A DNA stretch of 64,000 bases from Pilasporangium apinafurcum (lineage: Eukaryota; Oomycota; Peronosporomycetes; Pythiales; Pythiaceae). Location of the stretch: the NCBI GenBank assembly GCA_001600495.1, contig BCKE01000075.1, forward strand, positions 6,438 through 70,437, read 5' to 3'. Shown one piece after another: positions 32,702 through 44,179 of this stretch. Numbering within the stretch: the stretch's first letter is position 1; every line of letters begins with the position of its first letter. Made by a program: the position numbers and the translations under genes. The notes below the pieces were generated by a model. That model saw only the letters and a list, made by a program, of their open reading frames with translations, did no database searches and was not told the DNA's origin.

Positions 32702-35700
32702 CTAGTGGCTAGGTGAAGACGAGGGTGGTGGTTGATATTGTTGTTGTGTTGTGTCTCGTTCGTTCGCCGATGGACTGGATGTCGGACGCTGTTGCTGTTG
32801 CTGTTGATGCTGCTGTTGCATCATCTGGAGATGATGATGTAGTGCTTGATGCTGCAGTTGCTGCTGATGAAGTTGTTGTTGTTGCTGTTGCTGAAATTGC
32901 TGATGGTGCTGGTACTCGCTGTGTTGCTGTTGCTGTTGTTGTTGTTGTTGCTGGTACTGGTGTTGAGCCTGTAGATGCTGATGTTGCTGGTACTGCACCT
33001 GTTGATGGTGGTGATGCTGTTGCTGCAACTGCTGATGTTGCTGATGCATCGCATTCGTGTATCTGGCGACATTCGCCGCCATATCCAGCGCTTCCTGACG
33101 CGCTTGTTGGGCCGCAGCGGCAGCTCTTGCCGCTGCCGCCGCTGCTGCTGCCGCCCGTTCGGCTTCTTCTTCGGCTCGACGCGCCAAGAGCTCTTTCTCC
33201 ATCGCGGCTCGCCGTAACAGCTCTGCTTCTTCAAAGCGCATTTGCTGCTGGTGATAGGACCACATCATTTCTTGTCTTTGGTCTGCATGTGGAGATGATG
33301 CAGGTGCCACAGCCGTTGACGAAGAGCGAACAAGTCCAGCGACAGACATCGAGCCCGATGCATTTGACGAGAGACTTGGGCTCATCTGTGGAGGCAAAGA
33401 CACTGGTGAAGACGATGGCAATGGTTGTCCACTACTGCTCGAACCACGGCCACTTTGAGACACCGGAACAGATGGCTGATGGCTACGAATGTCGCTATGA
33501 ACTTGTTGACGATGCAACATTGGAGAATGGTGGCCGGAACTGCGATTATCTGGTGATGAAACATTTAGGAGACTTGACATCAAACCCATTCGATTGTTGC
33601 TCGTCGACGTACTTCTGATGGAGAGTAGATGAGCTGTTGGACTTGGAAGTGTTCGAGGCGAATGAATCGACTCGTTTGACCCGGTGGATGAAGCCATCGA
33701 CGGACGCTGCTGTTCTGAATGCGGCTGAGTAGTGTGCATGATCCGCCGAGAGTTCTGTTGCTGTTGTTGCAAATCGGATACTGCATCAGACGCTCCACGA
33801 GGTGTCACAGATGTTCGAGGAGATTCCGATTCATTCAAGATCGATGAAAACGACATGCGACTAGACGTCGGAATTCGAACCGTTTGCGTCGGTTGAACGA
33901 CCGGTGTAGGAGAAGAGAGAGGTGTACGTCCGGTGTCTTCCGTAATGTTCTTGCTCAGTTGTTCTTCCTTCATCGAAACGTTGATCGGCTCAGCCTTCAA
34001 TGCGTCGTCACGTCCTGATGTCGCTAAATTTCCTATTGTGGTCACTGTGTTGGTAGACTGACCTCGATACGCATTCTGCTGATGCATGCCACTGTCACTG
34101 CGAGTGCTTTCGCCTGAATGACTGCGTACCAGCTGGTGTGGGCTTGTGTTTGGATTTGACTGTGCAGAGGACATACTCAAACTTCTTTGTGGAGCTGCAC
34201 CACTTGCCGCGTTGTTCATCATAGCAAGACTCATCATCGCGCGTGACGACATATCGTGATGTGCCATCGGATTACTGGATGCAGGTAGCATTCCTGTGTT
34301 CAAGTTACTTTCACTCCCACTTGACTCCATACCTGGATAAGACCGAGTACTAGGGGTAGAGAGATTCATGTGAGTAGCTGCAACCGGATGAGGATGACCA
34401 CCAACATGCGCGATGGGATGATAAAGACTTGGATGCGGCACTTCTGCATATGAACCCCTTTGTTGCGGAATCGGTAATTGCATCATATGGCTATGAGGAT
34501 GTGATTGCATGTGCCCATGCCCACCATGGCCAGCTGCTGCGGCTGCCGCGGCAGCAGCCTGCTGTAGTGAATGCAGAGAGAGATGTTGTTGTAGTACTGG
34601 ATGTTGCTGCTGTTGTGGATGCTGCTGTGAGAATTGCAACATCCGTGAATTTGCCGCCGACTTCATTTGTGCTTCGTGATACGGACTGACGTTTCCTGCA
34701 TTACCCTCTGTGGCCATTGCATGGGATTTCTGCTGCTGCTGATGTTGATGGTGTTGCAACTGCATCATTTGCAACTGATGCTGCATGTTCAACAGCTTCA
34801 AATATCGTTCTGAGTTTGAGGTGGCGCCTTGTATCTCTCTAGATGAATCACGTTGACCATGTGGCTGCAACATCGCAAGTGACGGAGTTGACATCTCTGG
34901 CATGGATCCAACATTGTGGAGACCCTGAGCTATTGACGAAATACCAGGATGCGACGTCACACTTTCAGCCATACTCGCACTAATTGTGGATGGTCCTGAC
35001 CCAGTCGATGACGATGCAACAATAGACGGATTATCGCGAGGGGAAGCAGCATTTAATACGGCAGCGATACCGGCAGCAGCTGCTGATGAAGGCTGTCCAT
35101 TATTCCCGCTTGACGCATTCTCGATTCTTCGCTTCAGAATTTCTTGTAAACCCAGACGATTCTTATAGTTCTGATAATAGTTTTTGATTTGTGCAGCGGT
35201 TTTCGTTGGAATGCTGTCAGTGAGCGTGGCCCAATCTTTACCATGCATCTATGCAACAGATATACAAGCAAAGGCGTGAACTCCTTATTCCAATATCGCA
35301 TACATATAAATTGCATCCATCATGCAAATACTTACCGAGAAGAATTTTAAGAAATCTGCTTTCTCCGCCTCGGTCCACTTCTGAACCACTCGTTTGGAAG
35401 ACGCAGCAGTTGAATTATTCCCGGAGCTTGTCATCGCAGCTGTTGGGGTTGTTTGTGACGCAGCAATCCCTCCGGAGACGACGTTGATGTTAATCGATGT
35501 AGCCATGCCATCAACAGTACTGACTTGGATTCCACCAGCTGCTGTTGATAATACTGACGATGCCGCCGTTGCGGCAGAGTTTGCAGTAGTTTGAACTTTT
35601 GGAGATGACACACCAGCTCCTTGCCCAGCGTTTTGTTTCCTCGAGCTCGGTGTTGCATTGCCGCTTTTTGTACTCTTCTTCCCCGTTAGTAATGGTTTTT

Positions 35701-38700
35701 CGTCTCCCGGCGTCACTACACGAGGTGAATTCCGATTCCCAGAGCCAGTGGAGACACCAGGAGATGGCAACGGATTTTTTTTACGTCCACCAGAGGTTGC
35801 TACACCCGAACTGCCTGCAGCACTCCCTGTCAGAATGAGGGTTGCTCCCGCGGCTGATGATGTGGAAGCACTCGATGCTGGGCCATTCGCAGATCCATCT
35901 TGTGCCTTTTTCAGCTTTCGTTGTTGTTTGATCTCTTTCTTGGTCAGCTGCACTGAAGAACCCGTACTTCCATTCTTGCTAGTTCCACCTCCACTTGTTT
36001 GATGTTTCACTTTACCGTCGTGAGATGACTCACCAACTCGATTAGAAGAGGTTTGACCCCTGCTTTCTCCAGTCGTATCAACGGGAATATGGTAGCGCTT
36101 CAGTCGTTCCTCCACAGAAAGTGCGGACACTTCATAGCCCGTACTGTATGAGTTATCACTCAAAAAGTCCGTGAAGTTCACCAAGAACGGTCGTTGCTGG
36201 CCAGCCACAAACTCGGTCAATTGCTGTGAAAACAAGCTAAACTTTTCAGCATCTGGTGTGCCTTCATTTGCTGACTCGTTATCCACTTGAGCAGCAGAGG
36301 GTGGAACACATTCAGACGCAGCCAACATCGTCAGTGCTGATACCCCAGTCACCCCGCTCTCCATCGTACCCGTTGCTTCTTTACTATTATTTCGCAACAA
36401 TAATTGCGCCCCTGCCGAGTTAATGATATTATCCGATGCCTGATGGGATCGAAAGTTTGAAGGATGAAGCAGCAGCCTCGCCACTTTTTCAGGAAACTTG
36501 ACACCTAAGCAAATCGCCGCACATGCCGACAAATTCCAGCAGCTCCACGTATTCTTGGATCCAGTTCCACGACGCCGAAGTTGCTGTTCACGAAGAAGCG
36601 CTTTGTAATCCACGATTTTCTTGGTACGGTAATAGAACGTAATTACATCGCCGGTTGTTTTGTTGCTAAGAAATGACGCAATCCTTGGAAAGTTTTTTGG
36701 ATATTGCAGGAATTTGTCGATGTAAATACACTTTTCCAAATCTCCCCATGGATTTACAAGCATTTCCGCTTTTTCACGCTGCTTCAAATCCATTACCAGT
36801 CCGTCAGACATGCATCCCTGGCCATTCGTATATCGCACAAAGATGCGTGACCGTCGCTCGGCAGGCGAGATAATCATGTCGGGCAATACTGTCGAAATAG
36901 CATTTTTGAGTCGCTTCTTGCGTATTTCTTGATCAATCAACGCTTGTGCTTTTGCTTGCTCCAGCTTTTCAAGCTCGTTCCTGGTGTGAAGATCAGCACT
37001 CGAATTATTTGTCAGTCGTGATGAAGTACGCACAACCGCATTTACAGAACTCGAAGTTGAGGAGGCGAGAGGATTCGCATCTGTGGTACCTAAAGCAGTA
37101 TTGTTACTAGCTCCAGGTACACATAGTTGTGGGTGCGAATGGGAGTTACCAGTCGAGCTTTGCCCAGTTGACGCATCTCCACCGGCTGCCGTCCCTTTTT
37201 GTTTTTGTTTCAGTTTCTGCTTGTTGCGTAGCTTGTCTTGGCGCTTACGGTCCTTTTCCATTTTCTTCACGCGCACTTTCCAAGCCTTCTTTAAGTCCAC
37301 ATATTCGCGTGCCGATTTCTTTAGATGTTCATAACGCAGACGATTTCGCTGACGGACTTTAAGTCGTACACATTCCGCCAATTCATTACCACGATCAATA
37401 TTACGCTGGTAAAATGGGTAATCTGATGGTTGATGATAGATCTTTGTCTCGACTATTCCATTCACCATTCTCACTGGGACATCCTTGTTTGCTGCAGCCG
37501 CCTTTCGCATATTATCGAAGAATAAATTCCCAACCAATTCTATCATGGCTCGATCGACAGCAACTCGCACTCGCTTAGGTTTATTCGCCTCTGCTTGCTC
37601 CCATATATTGTTAATAGGATTAACGGCGTCGCTATCAACTACAACTGTCGTTGCAGCCGTTTGACCATCCAGATGGACCGATGCTGATGCGTCCTCTTCG
37701 CTTGATTCTTGTGATACCTTTGCCGATTCCTCCACTTCCACTACCAGTTTTTGCAGCATCTTAATTTGCTTTTTGACCTCAGAGATGTCCGAGTCCAACT
37801 CATCAATTGATGATAAGATTGCTTCTTTTGAAGGTCTAGATACTATGTCAGCATCTGTATCTGGTTCAGTGCTACTCGATACTTCCACTGTCACAGCATT
37901 TCGTGCTTCTTCATTTCGCTGAGGTCCAAATGATGAATCAGCAACCTCCATTTTCTGATCTCCATCTTTGTCGTTTTCACTCACACGAAGTTCTCCGTCT
38001 TGGATTGAGCTCGTGGTTGATTCAACCTCATTTTTATCGCCATCCTTTTTAACAACCAGTACTTCAGTTTTGATGGACATCACGCTTTGGCCATTGACCT
38101 GATCAGCTGAAACGACTGAATGTGATGATGATTCTTCAGAGATATTATCACCTTTACTTGGACTAGAGTTACTACTCAACTCTGGCACCAAACCTTCACC
38201 CCAACCAATCCTTGGACGCTTTTGCGGTTGAGACGGAGATAAAGCGACAAGTCCTTGTCCCCATCCCAATCGTGGGCGCTTGCTTATCTTCGTAGGAGTA
38301 GAAACACCAGCGTCTCCATCAATGTCTGCAGAACTGGACGGTAACAAAATATTGCTAGTTGGTAATGGAATATCAGGTAATGCTGGTAATTCCTCACGTA
38401 GATCCGAAGCTGCCTCAGCTGGACGAGTGCTCTGATGTGGGCGTGATTCACGCCGTGGCGAGTTTCTATCCACTGGTCCTTTATTCGATTTCAAATGATC
38501 TAAAACAGATCTATCGCCTCCTCCGGATCCAGATGCTCGAATTTCTTTCTGCGTGGCTTCATCTTTTCTTTCTTCATCTCGTCTCAGTCGTTTCCTTCCA
38601 TCACCGTTACTATTATCTCCAGACAGTTGCTTGAGAGGGGAATGAGCGGATGGTGTTATTGAATGGGTCGAAGTCGAAGTTGTAGAACGTGCCACAGTAA

Positions 38701-41523
38701 ATGATTTTGATTTGGACAGCATCGGATGAGCCCGCTCAGTGCGATCTGAAGTGAAAGATGCATGCCGTTCTAATCCCAATCGGGACCCACGTTGTGGAGA
38801 TTGTACTTTGTGATCTGAAGAAACACCACGATGTTTGGGGTCCATGTCACGCCGATCATGATGTAATGAAGTCATTGGTCGCAAGGATGCATTGCTGGTA
38901 GCATCCTGATACCCACTGTCTCTTCGCTCTCTGCTGATTGCAGTTGAGGGTGACGACGAAAACGAAGCTGCACGCGGTTTCACGTCATCCCTATCAGTAC
39001 CTTGACTAAACGAACCTGTACGTCGAAGGTTCCTATCATCTGTCATACTCAATCTTCTCATTGACTCTGGAGCTCCTCGCTGGTCTCGTGCTATCGGATC
39101 GTTTTTAGATCTCGCACTTCGATCCTCCGGCTTCCTAGTTTCAGTAATATGTCCCCTACCAACATCGCTACGCTGAGTATCTGCAGTTCGTTCACGTGCA
39201 ACCCTCGACGTTTCGTCAGATGATGTTGTAGTCGACACTGGGGCAGTGACAGGCATGCATACATCCTTTGCTACTGCACCACTAATAATCGGTGACTCTT
39301 GCTTTCCCGTTTCTTGATACACTTTTTCAGATGTTCTTGATTCTGTTATTGGTGAAGCAGGGGAAATATCACTTAGAGCCTGTAAACTTTCCACATTGGT
39401 CATACGCTGATCACCCAATTCTTCTTTATCATCAAGTACAAAGGTTGCACTGGTAGCCTCACCATCTGATGTAGCAGTTCCGTCCATCGCTTTCGTAGTG
39501 TCAAGAATTGGCTGCTGCTTAATCTCCTCTTGTGCAGCAATTTCAGAACTACTAGAAGTGATAATTGTTGATTCAGTCCCATGTACACGTTTTTCAGGTG
39601 ATTTCACTTCGGCGTCGATGATAATAGCGTCAGTTGAAGGTTGAGAGTTCTCATCCGATTTACCAGAAAGTGGTTGTGTGTTTTGATCGCTGTTGCTTTT
39701 CATATGCACTTGTAATTGCTCAATTTGAATACCATCGCCGATCATAACGGTTTCTTCTTGCATTGGTGAGCTCATTTGGTGATCCAGTTCTTTATTTTTC
39801 GCTGTATCCACTTTCGCCTTTGTGTTCACTGATGAAGGCGGTGACTTTACCGAATCACCTGCATGTGGGCTTTCTGGTTGTTGCGATGTTAGTTCTGTCG
39901 TCACCGCGAAATCCTTATCGTCACTAATGGAATCAATTTGACTCTCTCCCGCTTCCATAGTCTTTTCGAAAGCATTTGCTGTGGTTTCCGGCGCTGGCGA
40001 GTGGACCTCGATAACCGTAACAGGACTCCTCATCACGGGTACGACGCTTTCATCCATCGCTAAATCCTTATCTTCGCCAGACGACAATAATAACTGTTCT
40101 TTAGCATCATCTGCCTTGTCCTTATGTGCGGAAGTAGCAACATCCTTATCATCGACTTCGCCGGTCTCCTTTACGCTTTTCACAACGTTCGTCTCTTTAG
40201 GCTGACCATTCTTTTTCGCTTCTTCGTCAGTCTGTGCAGAGACTGATTCTTTTGGAGTGGATGCCCGACTGCCACTGTTGTTGCTACTTGTGCTCATATG
40301 AGGGCTTGGACGTGGAGGTAGCGTGCGAGCGCTCAATAATAAGCCACGTTTGGTCCGAAGTTCTTCTTTCGCTTTCTCCTCGTCGCGGCTGGTTTTCTCC
40401 TCTAAAGGCTTCGTAAATGACTCGCTTCGCTTTAGTTGCTCTGAAGACGCACTGGCACTACGCCTCTCTCGTTCCCGCAACTGTCGCTCTCGTCGATCTC
40501 GGAAACTCCCACTCACTGGCGGATTTCCCTCTGCATTGGCTCTTTCTCGACTTGGTGATCGTCGATTATTTCCTCCTTTACCAAAGGGGTAGCGCTGCTG
40601 GTCTTTCGGGTGGAAGCGTCCACTGCCGCGCGGATACGATGGATATCGTCCACTCCCTCGTCCACCGCTCCATCCACCACGTCCACCTCCATGGTCTGAC
40701 GGTTCACGCTCGCGACTGTGTCCTCTGTAATAATCGTTACCATACCGTTCTCGCCCTCCAGAGCTAGGGGTGTACGGATATGGACCTCCTCGATCCCATC
40801 CACCTTCACGTCCGCTAAACGATCGATTGCCGCGTGGTGACCAGGATCTGGACCTTGATCTCGATCGTGACCGTGAAAACGAGCGCATGGATCGAGGCGA
40901 CCGTGAACGCGACCGACTGCGTGGTGACCGTGACCGCGCTGGCGACCGTGACCGTGAACGAGAATACGACCGATGGCGCGGGTGGTTGAAATGTGATTGT
41001 GGCCGCTGGTGGTGATACGGTCCTCGGTCTGCATCAAATTGTCGTGGCTGGGAACGTTGACGGTTGAAATATCCGCCTCCATACTGGTTATTCGAGTGGA
41101 AATTATTATTATTATTCCCACGTCCGGTGCCTCCTCCTCTATCTCCGCGATTATCGTAGTATCTCCCGCCAAAGCGACCACCACGTCCTCCGCCACCACC
41201 TAGACAATCACACACACAGAAATGAGTATGTCAACACGCATGCGGCAAGCAACCCCTCAAAAATTAAACATACCAGGAGACGAGCGCCATGTGGAGTTAT
41301 CTGATGGCTTTGTAGTGCGATTTGCTATAGTAGAGCTTGTCGTAGTAGAAGTTGCTGAACTATTTGTAGCTGTTGCCGTTGAAGAGCTACTTGTGCTGGA
41401 AGCGTCAATTGTGCTCGCTGTTACGCTATCTTTCTTGGTATTATTGAGCTGAATAATGCGTGACTTGGTCGTAGATTCTGTAGAAACGACAACGGACTCT
41501 GCGTCCGCGCTTTTATCCGCCAT
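32702..41523 (-). CDS. Giant NCoR/SNT1-like corepressor with two SANT domains and an RS-rich N-terminus
   Basis: Three exons, 41523-41274, 41199-35336 and 35248-32702, give about 2886 aa. The N-terminus is Ser/Thr-rich, then Gly/Arg-rich (RGGRFGGRYY) and RS-rich (SRSRSRSPARSRSPRSRS). Two copies of a GWG motif follow (KRPRLGWGQGLV and KRPRIGWGEGLV), known from SNT1/NCoR relatives and the plant protein POWERDRESS. SANT1 (CIYIDKFLQYPKNFPRIASF, TTGDVITFYYRTKK) and SANT2 (WTEAEKADFLKFFSMHGKDW, AAQIKNYYQNYKNR) are in NCoR order; the second intron splits SANT2. The C-terminal 800 residues are Ser-, His- and Gln-rich, with long polyQ and an Ala/Arg/Glu helix. NCoR proteins join HDAC3-type deacetylases to repress transcription; the RS domain may link it to splicing factors. 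No nuclear receptor motif was seen. Confidence 0.85.
32755..33060 (-). repeat. PolyQ/His-rich coding repeat
   Basis: CAG/CAA-rich runs (seen as gttgctgttg on the plus strand) code several Gln tracts mixed with His in the C-terminus of the NCoR-like protein. Such tracts change length readily. Confidence 0.8.
40860..41000 (-). repeat. RS/SP-rich coding repeat
   Basis: Repeats of a hexamer like gaccgt on the plus strand code alternating Arg-Ser and Ser-Pro-Arg on the minus strand in the N-terminal part of the NCoR-like protein. The opposite strand reads as an Asp/Arg-rich frame, which is only a shadow. Confidence 0.7.
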
Positions 41524-41980
41524 TTCACGCCCCACGCTCACGCGGTTTTCCTCGTCTGATCTTCCGACGTCCTCCTCTTCTTCGTTGTTATAACGAAGAG
41601 AGGGCGCAGAGTTGAACGAGAAAAATATCGTGTGGTCCACAAAAATTAAGCAGTTGGCACAAAGGGACAGCGTCACGTTTATACCCAATCAGACGAGGCC
41701 ACGTAATATCAACCAATCATCTTTGCTGAGTGGATAATTGAATAAACTCCATAAATTAATATTTGTTACAATGGTTGACTAATATTTCTTTATATGGGAT
41801 ATAGCCCATCAGGCATGTCAGTTACCTCTCTTTAATATTGTTTAAACTACATGAAAAGCATATTTTAATATATTAATAAAGAAAATTTTATAGACTATGT
41901 CTTTATAGCCAGGTTTTCAGTATCGTGGATCTCTGGAATTGGTAAACACACCAACATAATTTGTACTCAGGCGAGAAAGG
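41524..41980. promoter_or_regulatory. Bidirectional promoter region, AT-rich
   Basis: Lies between the divergent starts of the NCoR-like gene and the Cys-rich gene. The part from about 41740 to 41900 is very AT-rich (long TA and TTTAATAT runs). No coding potential seen. Confidence 0.4.
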
Positions 41981-42754
41981 ATGGCCCTGCATCGTGCACT
42001 CAATCCCGAGCTGGTACTCTGCGGCTCGTGTCGAGATCAAGAAGAAAACGAGAGCCGATGGACGCCGTACATGGACGAAGATAATAATAACGCTTTGTTG
42101 GTGCGTGACGTTTGCTCGGCACTGAAGTGTCCTAATTTGCAAGTGCGCAACCATTTCTGTGTGGACCATGTGTTGGAATACGAATGCGCATGGCAAGGTA
42201 TGTACCAAGTGCGTTGCTGCCACGTCTGCCGCACTGGTATTTTGCAGCTGTATCAAGATAAACAAGAGGTTTGGTTGATTCTACGACCAAATGAGCTCAA
42301 TCGTCACGCACTTGGGGTTGAGCGAGTATGGAAAACGCCAACAGGTACAGTGTTGCGACATTCCACACCTCAACGCTCGAACACGAGATCGCATGGAAAG
42401 CGACCACGACGTTCTTTGCGACCCCGTGGGCAAACGAAAGAGAAAGAGTGGACTCGGGCGTTGGAATGGAGCAAAGGGATGATTCCCAAAGCCGAACAGT
42501 TATATTTATGGAAGGAAAATAAGCGACGCAGAGAAGCGGCCCCTTCTGTTTACGTCCCTCCGTCTATAACTTCCCCCGATCCAGTGAATATCCGTCCAGA
42601 TCCCACGGCCGTATTCTGTGCTGTGCAAGGCTGCCAACATTTTGCGAAAACTGGTGATTGCTGTCGTTTTCATTCCAAGAAGCCATTAATATTCAAGACA
42701 TCACCGTTAGTGAGTTCCACGGCAACTATCAGCTCGATTAGTACCAGTTCATAG
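41981..42754 (+). CDS. Cys-rich protein of unknown function
   Basis: A single exon coding 257 aa. Cys and His residues occur in metal-ligand-like spacings: LCGSC near the start, DVCSALKCP, HFCVDHVLEYECAW, RCCHVCRTG, and near the end FCAVQGCQHF and GDCCRFHSK. The middle is basic (KRPRRSLRPRGQTKEKEW) and could bind nucleic acid or localise to the nucleus. The distribution suggests two zinc-binding modules separated by a basic linker, but I do not recognise the fold. Confidence 0.65.
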   Translation: MALHRALNPELVLCGSCRDQEENESRWTPYMDEDNNNALLVRDVCSALKCPNLQVRNHFCVDHVLEYECAWQGMYQVRCCHVCRTGILQLYQDKQEVWLILRPNELNRHALGVERVWKTPTGTVLRHSTPQRSNTRSHGKRPRRSLRPRGQTKEKEWTRALEWSKGMIPKAEQLYLWKENKRRREAAPSVYVPPSITSPDPVNIRPDPTAVFCAVQGCQHFAKTGDCCRFHSKKPLIFKTSPLVSSTATISSISTSS

Positions 42755-43082
42755 GCAACGAACTTATCCAAGTTAATGAAAGTGATGCATGTGTGAAGAT
42801 GGAGAAGATGCCAGTGAAATGAATTCATGGATCTGGCATTGATGAACCACACTAATTGATACAATAACGCTATTTCCCGTAAATGATGGAATATAACGTT
42901 GGATTGATGTTTTATTCGTGTTGGTTACATTCGACAACAGTGAGGAAAATGGAAGCAGGTGAAAGGCAATCAAGCGTCATGCCCTTGAGTGGATCAACTG
43001 AAGAAGCTGGTAGTGGTGTGTGGGTGTCTTACTATTGCCTGCCATACTACATGCTATACACGCTACTGGACTCTGACATCAT
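42755..43082. other. Intergenic region, may hold an upstream exon
   Basis: Contains the 3' end of the Cys-rich gene and the promoter of the Myb-like gene. An ATG at 42949 opens MEAGERQSSVMPLSGSTEEA, which could splice in phase from 43009 to 43093 as an alternative first exon of the Myb-like gene. Confidence 0.4.
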
Positions 43083-44001
43083 ATGAACATAGCGTTTATG
43101 TCCCGTAAACGTGCGCGCTTCAACACTAGCGACGATTTGTGGTTGGTACAGGCTGTTCGCCGCTACGAACCATATGCAGCGGAGCATGGCACGAAAATCC
43201 AAGTATGGGAAAAGATTGCCATCGACATGCGCGCAAGTACAGAGAAGATGAAGATGCTTCAAATCACCAGTCGAGCTGTATCCGATCGGTGAGATCAATA
43301 TAATACAATGCAATTGACTGTCGTAGAAGTGAAATTGGCGATTTTTAATATTGTCCTGCTGGAGTTGCAGATTCCAGCTGCTGTTAAGGATGCATCGCAA
43401 AGGCACATTGAAAATCAAAACGAATTCCGAAACAGGTGGACAGTTATCTCAGATGCTTAGTGCAATGTTGCAAGAGGTCGCAACTCGGATGGAAGATGTC
43501 AGAGCTAATCGAGGTAAAACGTCATTCAATAAGGTACCGACGTCATGGTAGCAGCACTAAAGCTTTCATATTGCTGTTGCTGTTGTAGCTGCAGGAGGAG
43601 AAGTGACAATTGAAAGCTTACAGAATGAAGAGGGCGAGACCGAAGATGGGAACACAGCATCAGAGAGCCCAAAGCTCAATTTACGAGATAATGATGATCT
43701 AGATATCACCACAGAGCCCGATGAAAGTTCAATTATTCTACCAGAACAAGAAGAATCTCAGCACGTGCTAACGGCGCAACTCATCGCTATCAAACAGGAA
43801 AAATTGCGCCTGAAGAAGCGCAAACTGGCATTATTGACACAACAACACGAGGAGAAAATGGCATTGTTGCGCCAACGATTGCATCTCGAAGAACGCAGGC
43901 TTCATGAAGAGACCGTGACGCGGAAACACGAGTGGGAAGCGCTCTTGGCGACCTTGAGAAGCAACATTAATGGTGACATGCCGACCATCACCTCGATCTA
44001 A
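43083..44001 (+). CDS. Myb/SANT-like protein with C-terminal coiled coil (oomycete type)
   Basis: Exons 43083-43288, 43371-43513 and 43589-44001 join in phase to 253 aa; a second ATG at 43098 (MSRKRARFNTSDDLW) would give 248 aa. The N-terminal 85 residues resemble the Myb-like module common in oomycete proteins: RARFNTSDDLWLVQAVRRYE, AEHGTKIQVWEKIAIDM, and a region where related proteins carry the third helix (SDRFQLLLRMHRKG). An acidic linker follows, then a long coiled coil (IAIKQEKLRLKKRKLALLTQ and QRLHLEERRLHEE). Such proteins are predicted DNA-binding factors. The start is uncertain, as an extra 5' exon at 42949-43009 is possible. Confidence 0.7.
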
Positions 44002-44179
44002 GTGTACTTCTACCTCTGTAGATTCTGTTATTGGCTAAAATTGGATATGATTTTTGATTTCTACCAATCATATGTCTTTTTATTAAAAAACGTTGGTTTA
44101 ATTGCTTCTTGTTTGGCGTATTATACGTCAATGTGTGCGCGACTTGACCGCAGTGTTTCCCCTCGGACATAAAAGCAAT

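Noticed and set aside
32713-33618. Plus-strand 301-codon Val/Ala-rich frame
   Set aside because: It is the antisense of the polyQ/His region of the NCoR-like gene; long open frames are expected opposite CAG repeats.
40513-41199. His/Asp/Gly-rich minus-strand frame overlapping the RS region
   Set aside because: Alternative frame of the RS repeat of the NCoR-like gene, not a separate protein.
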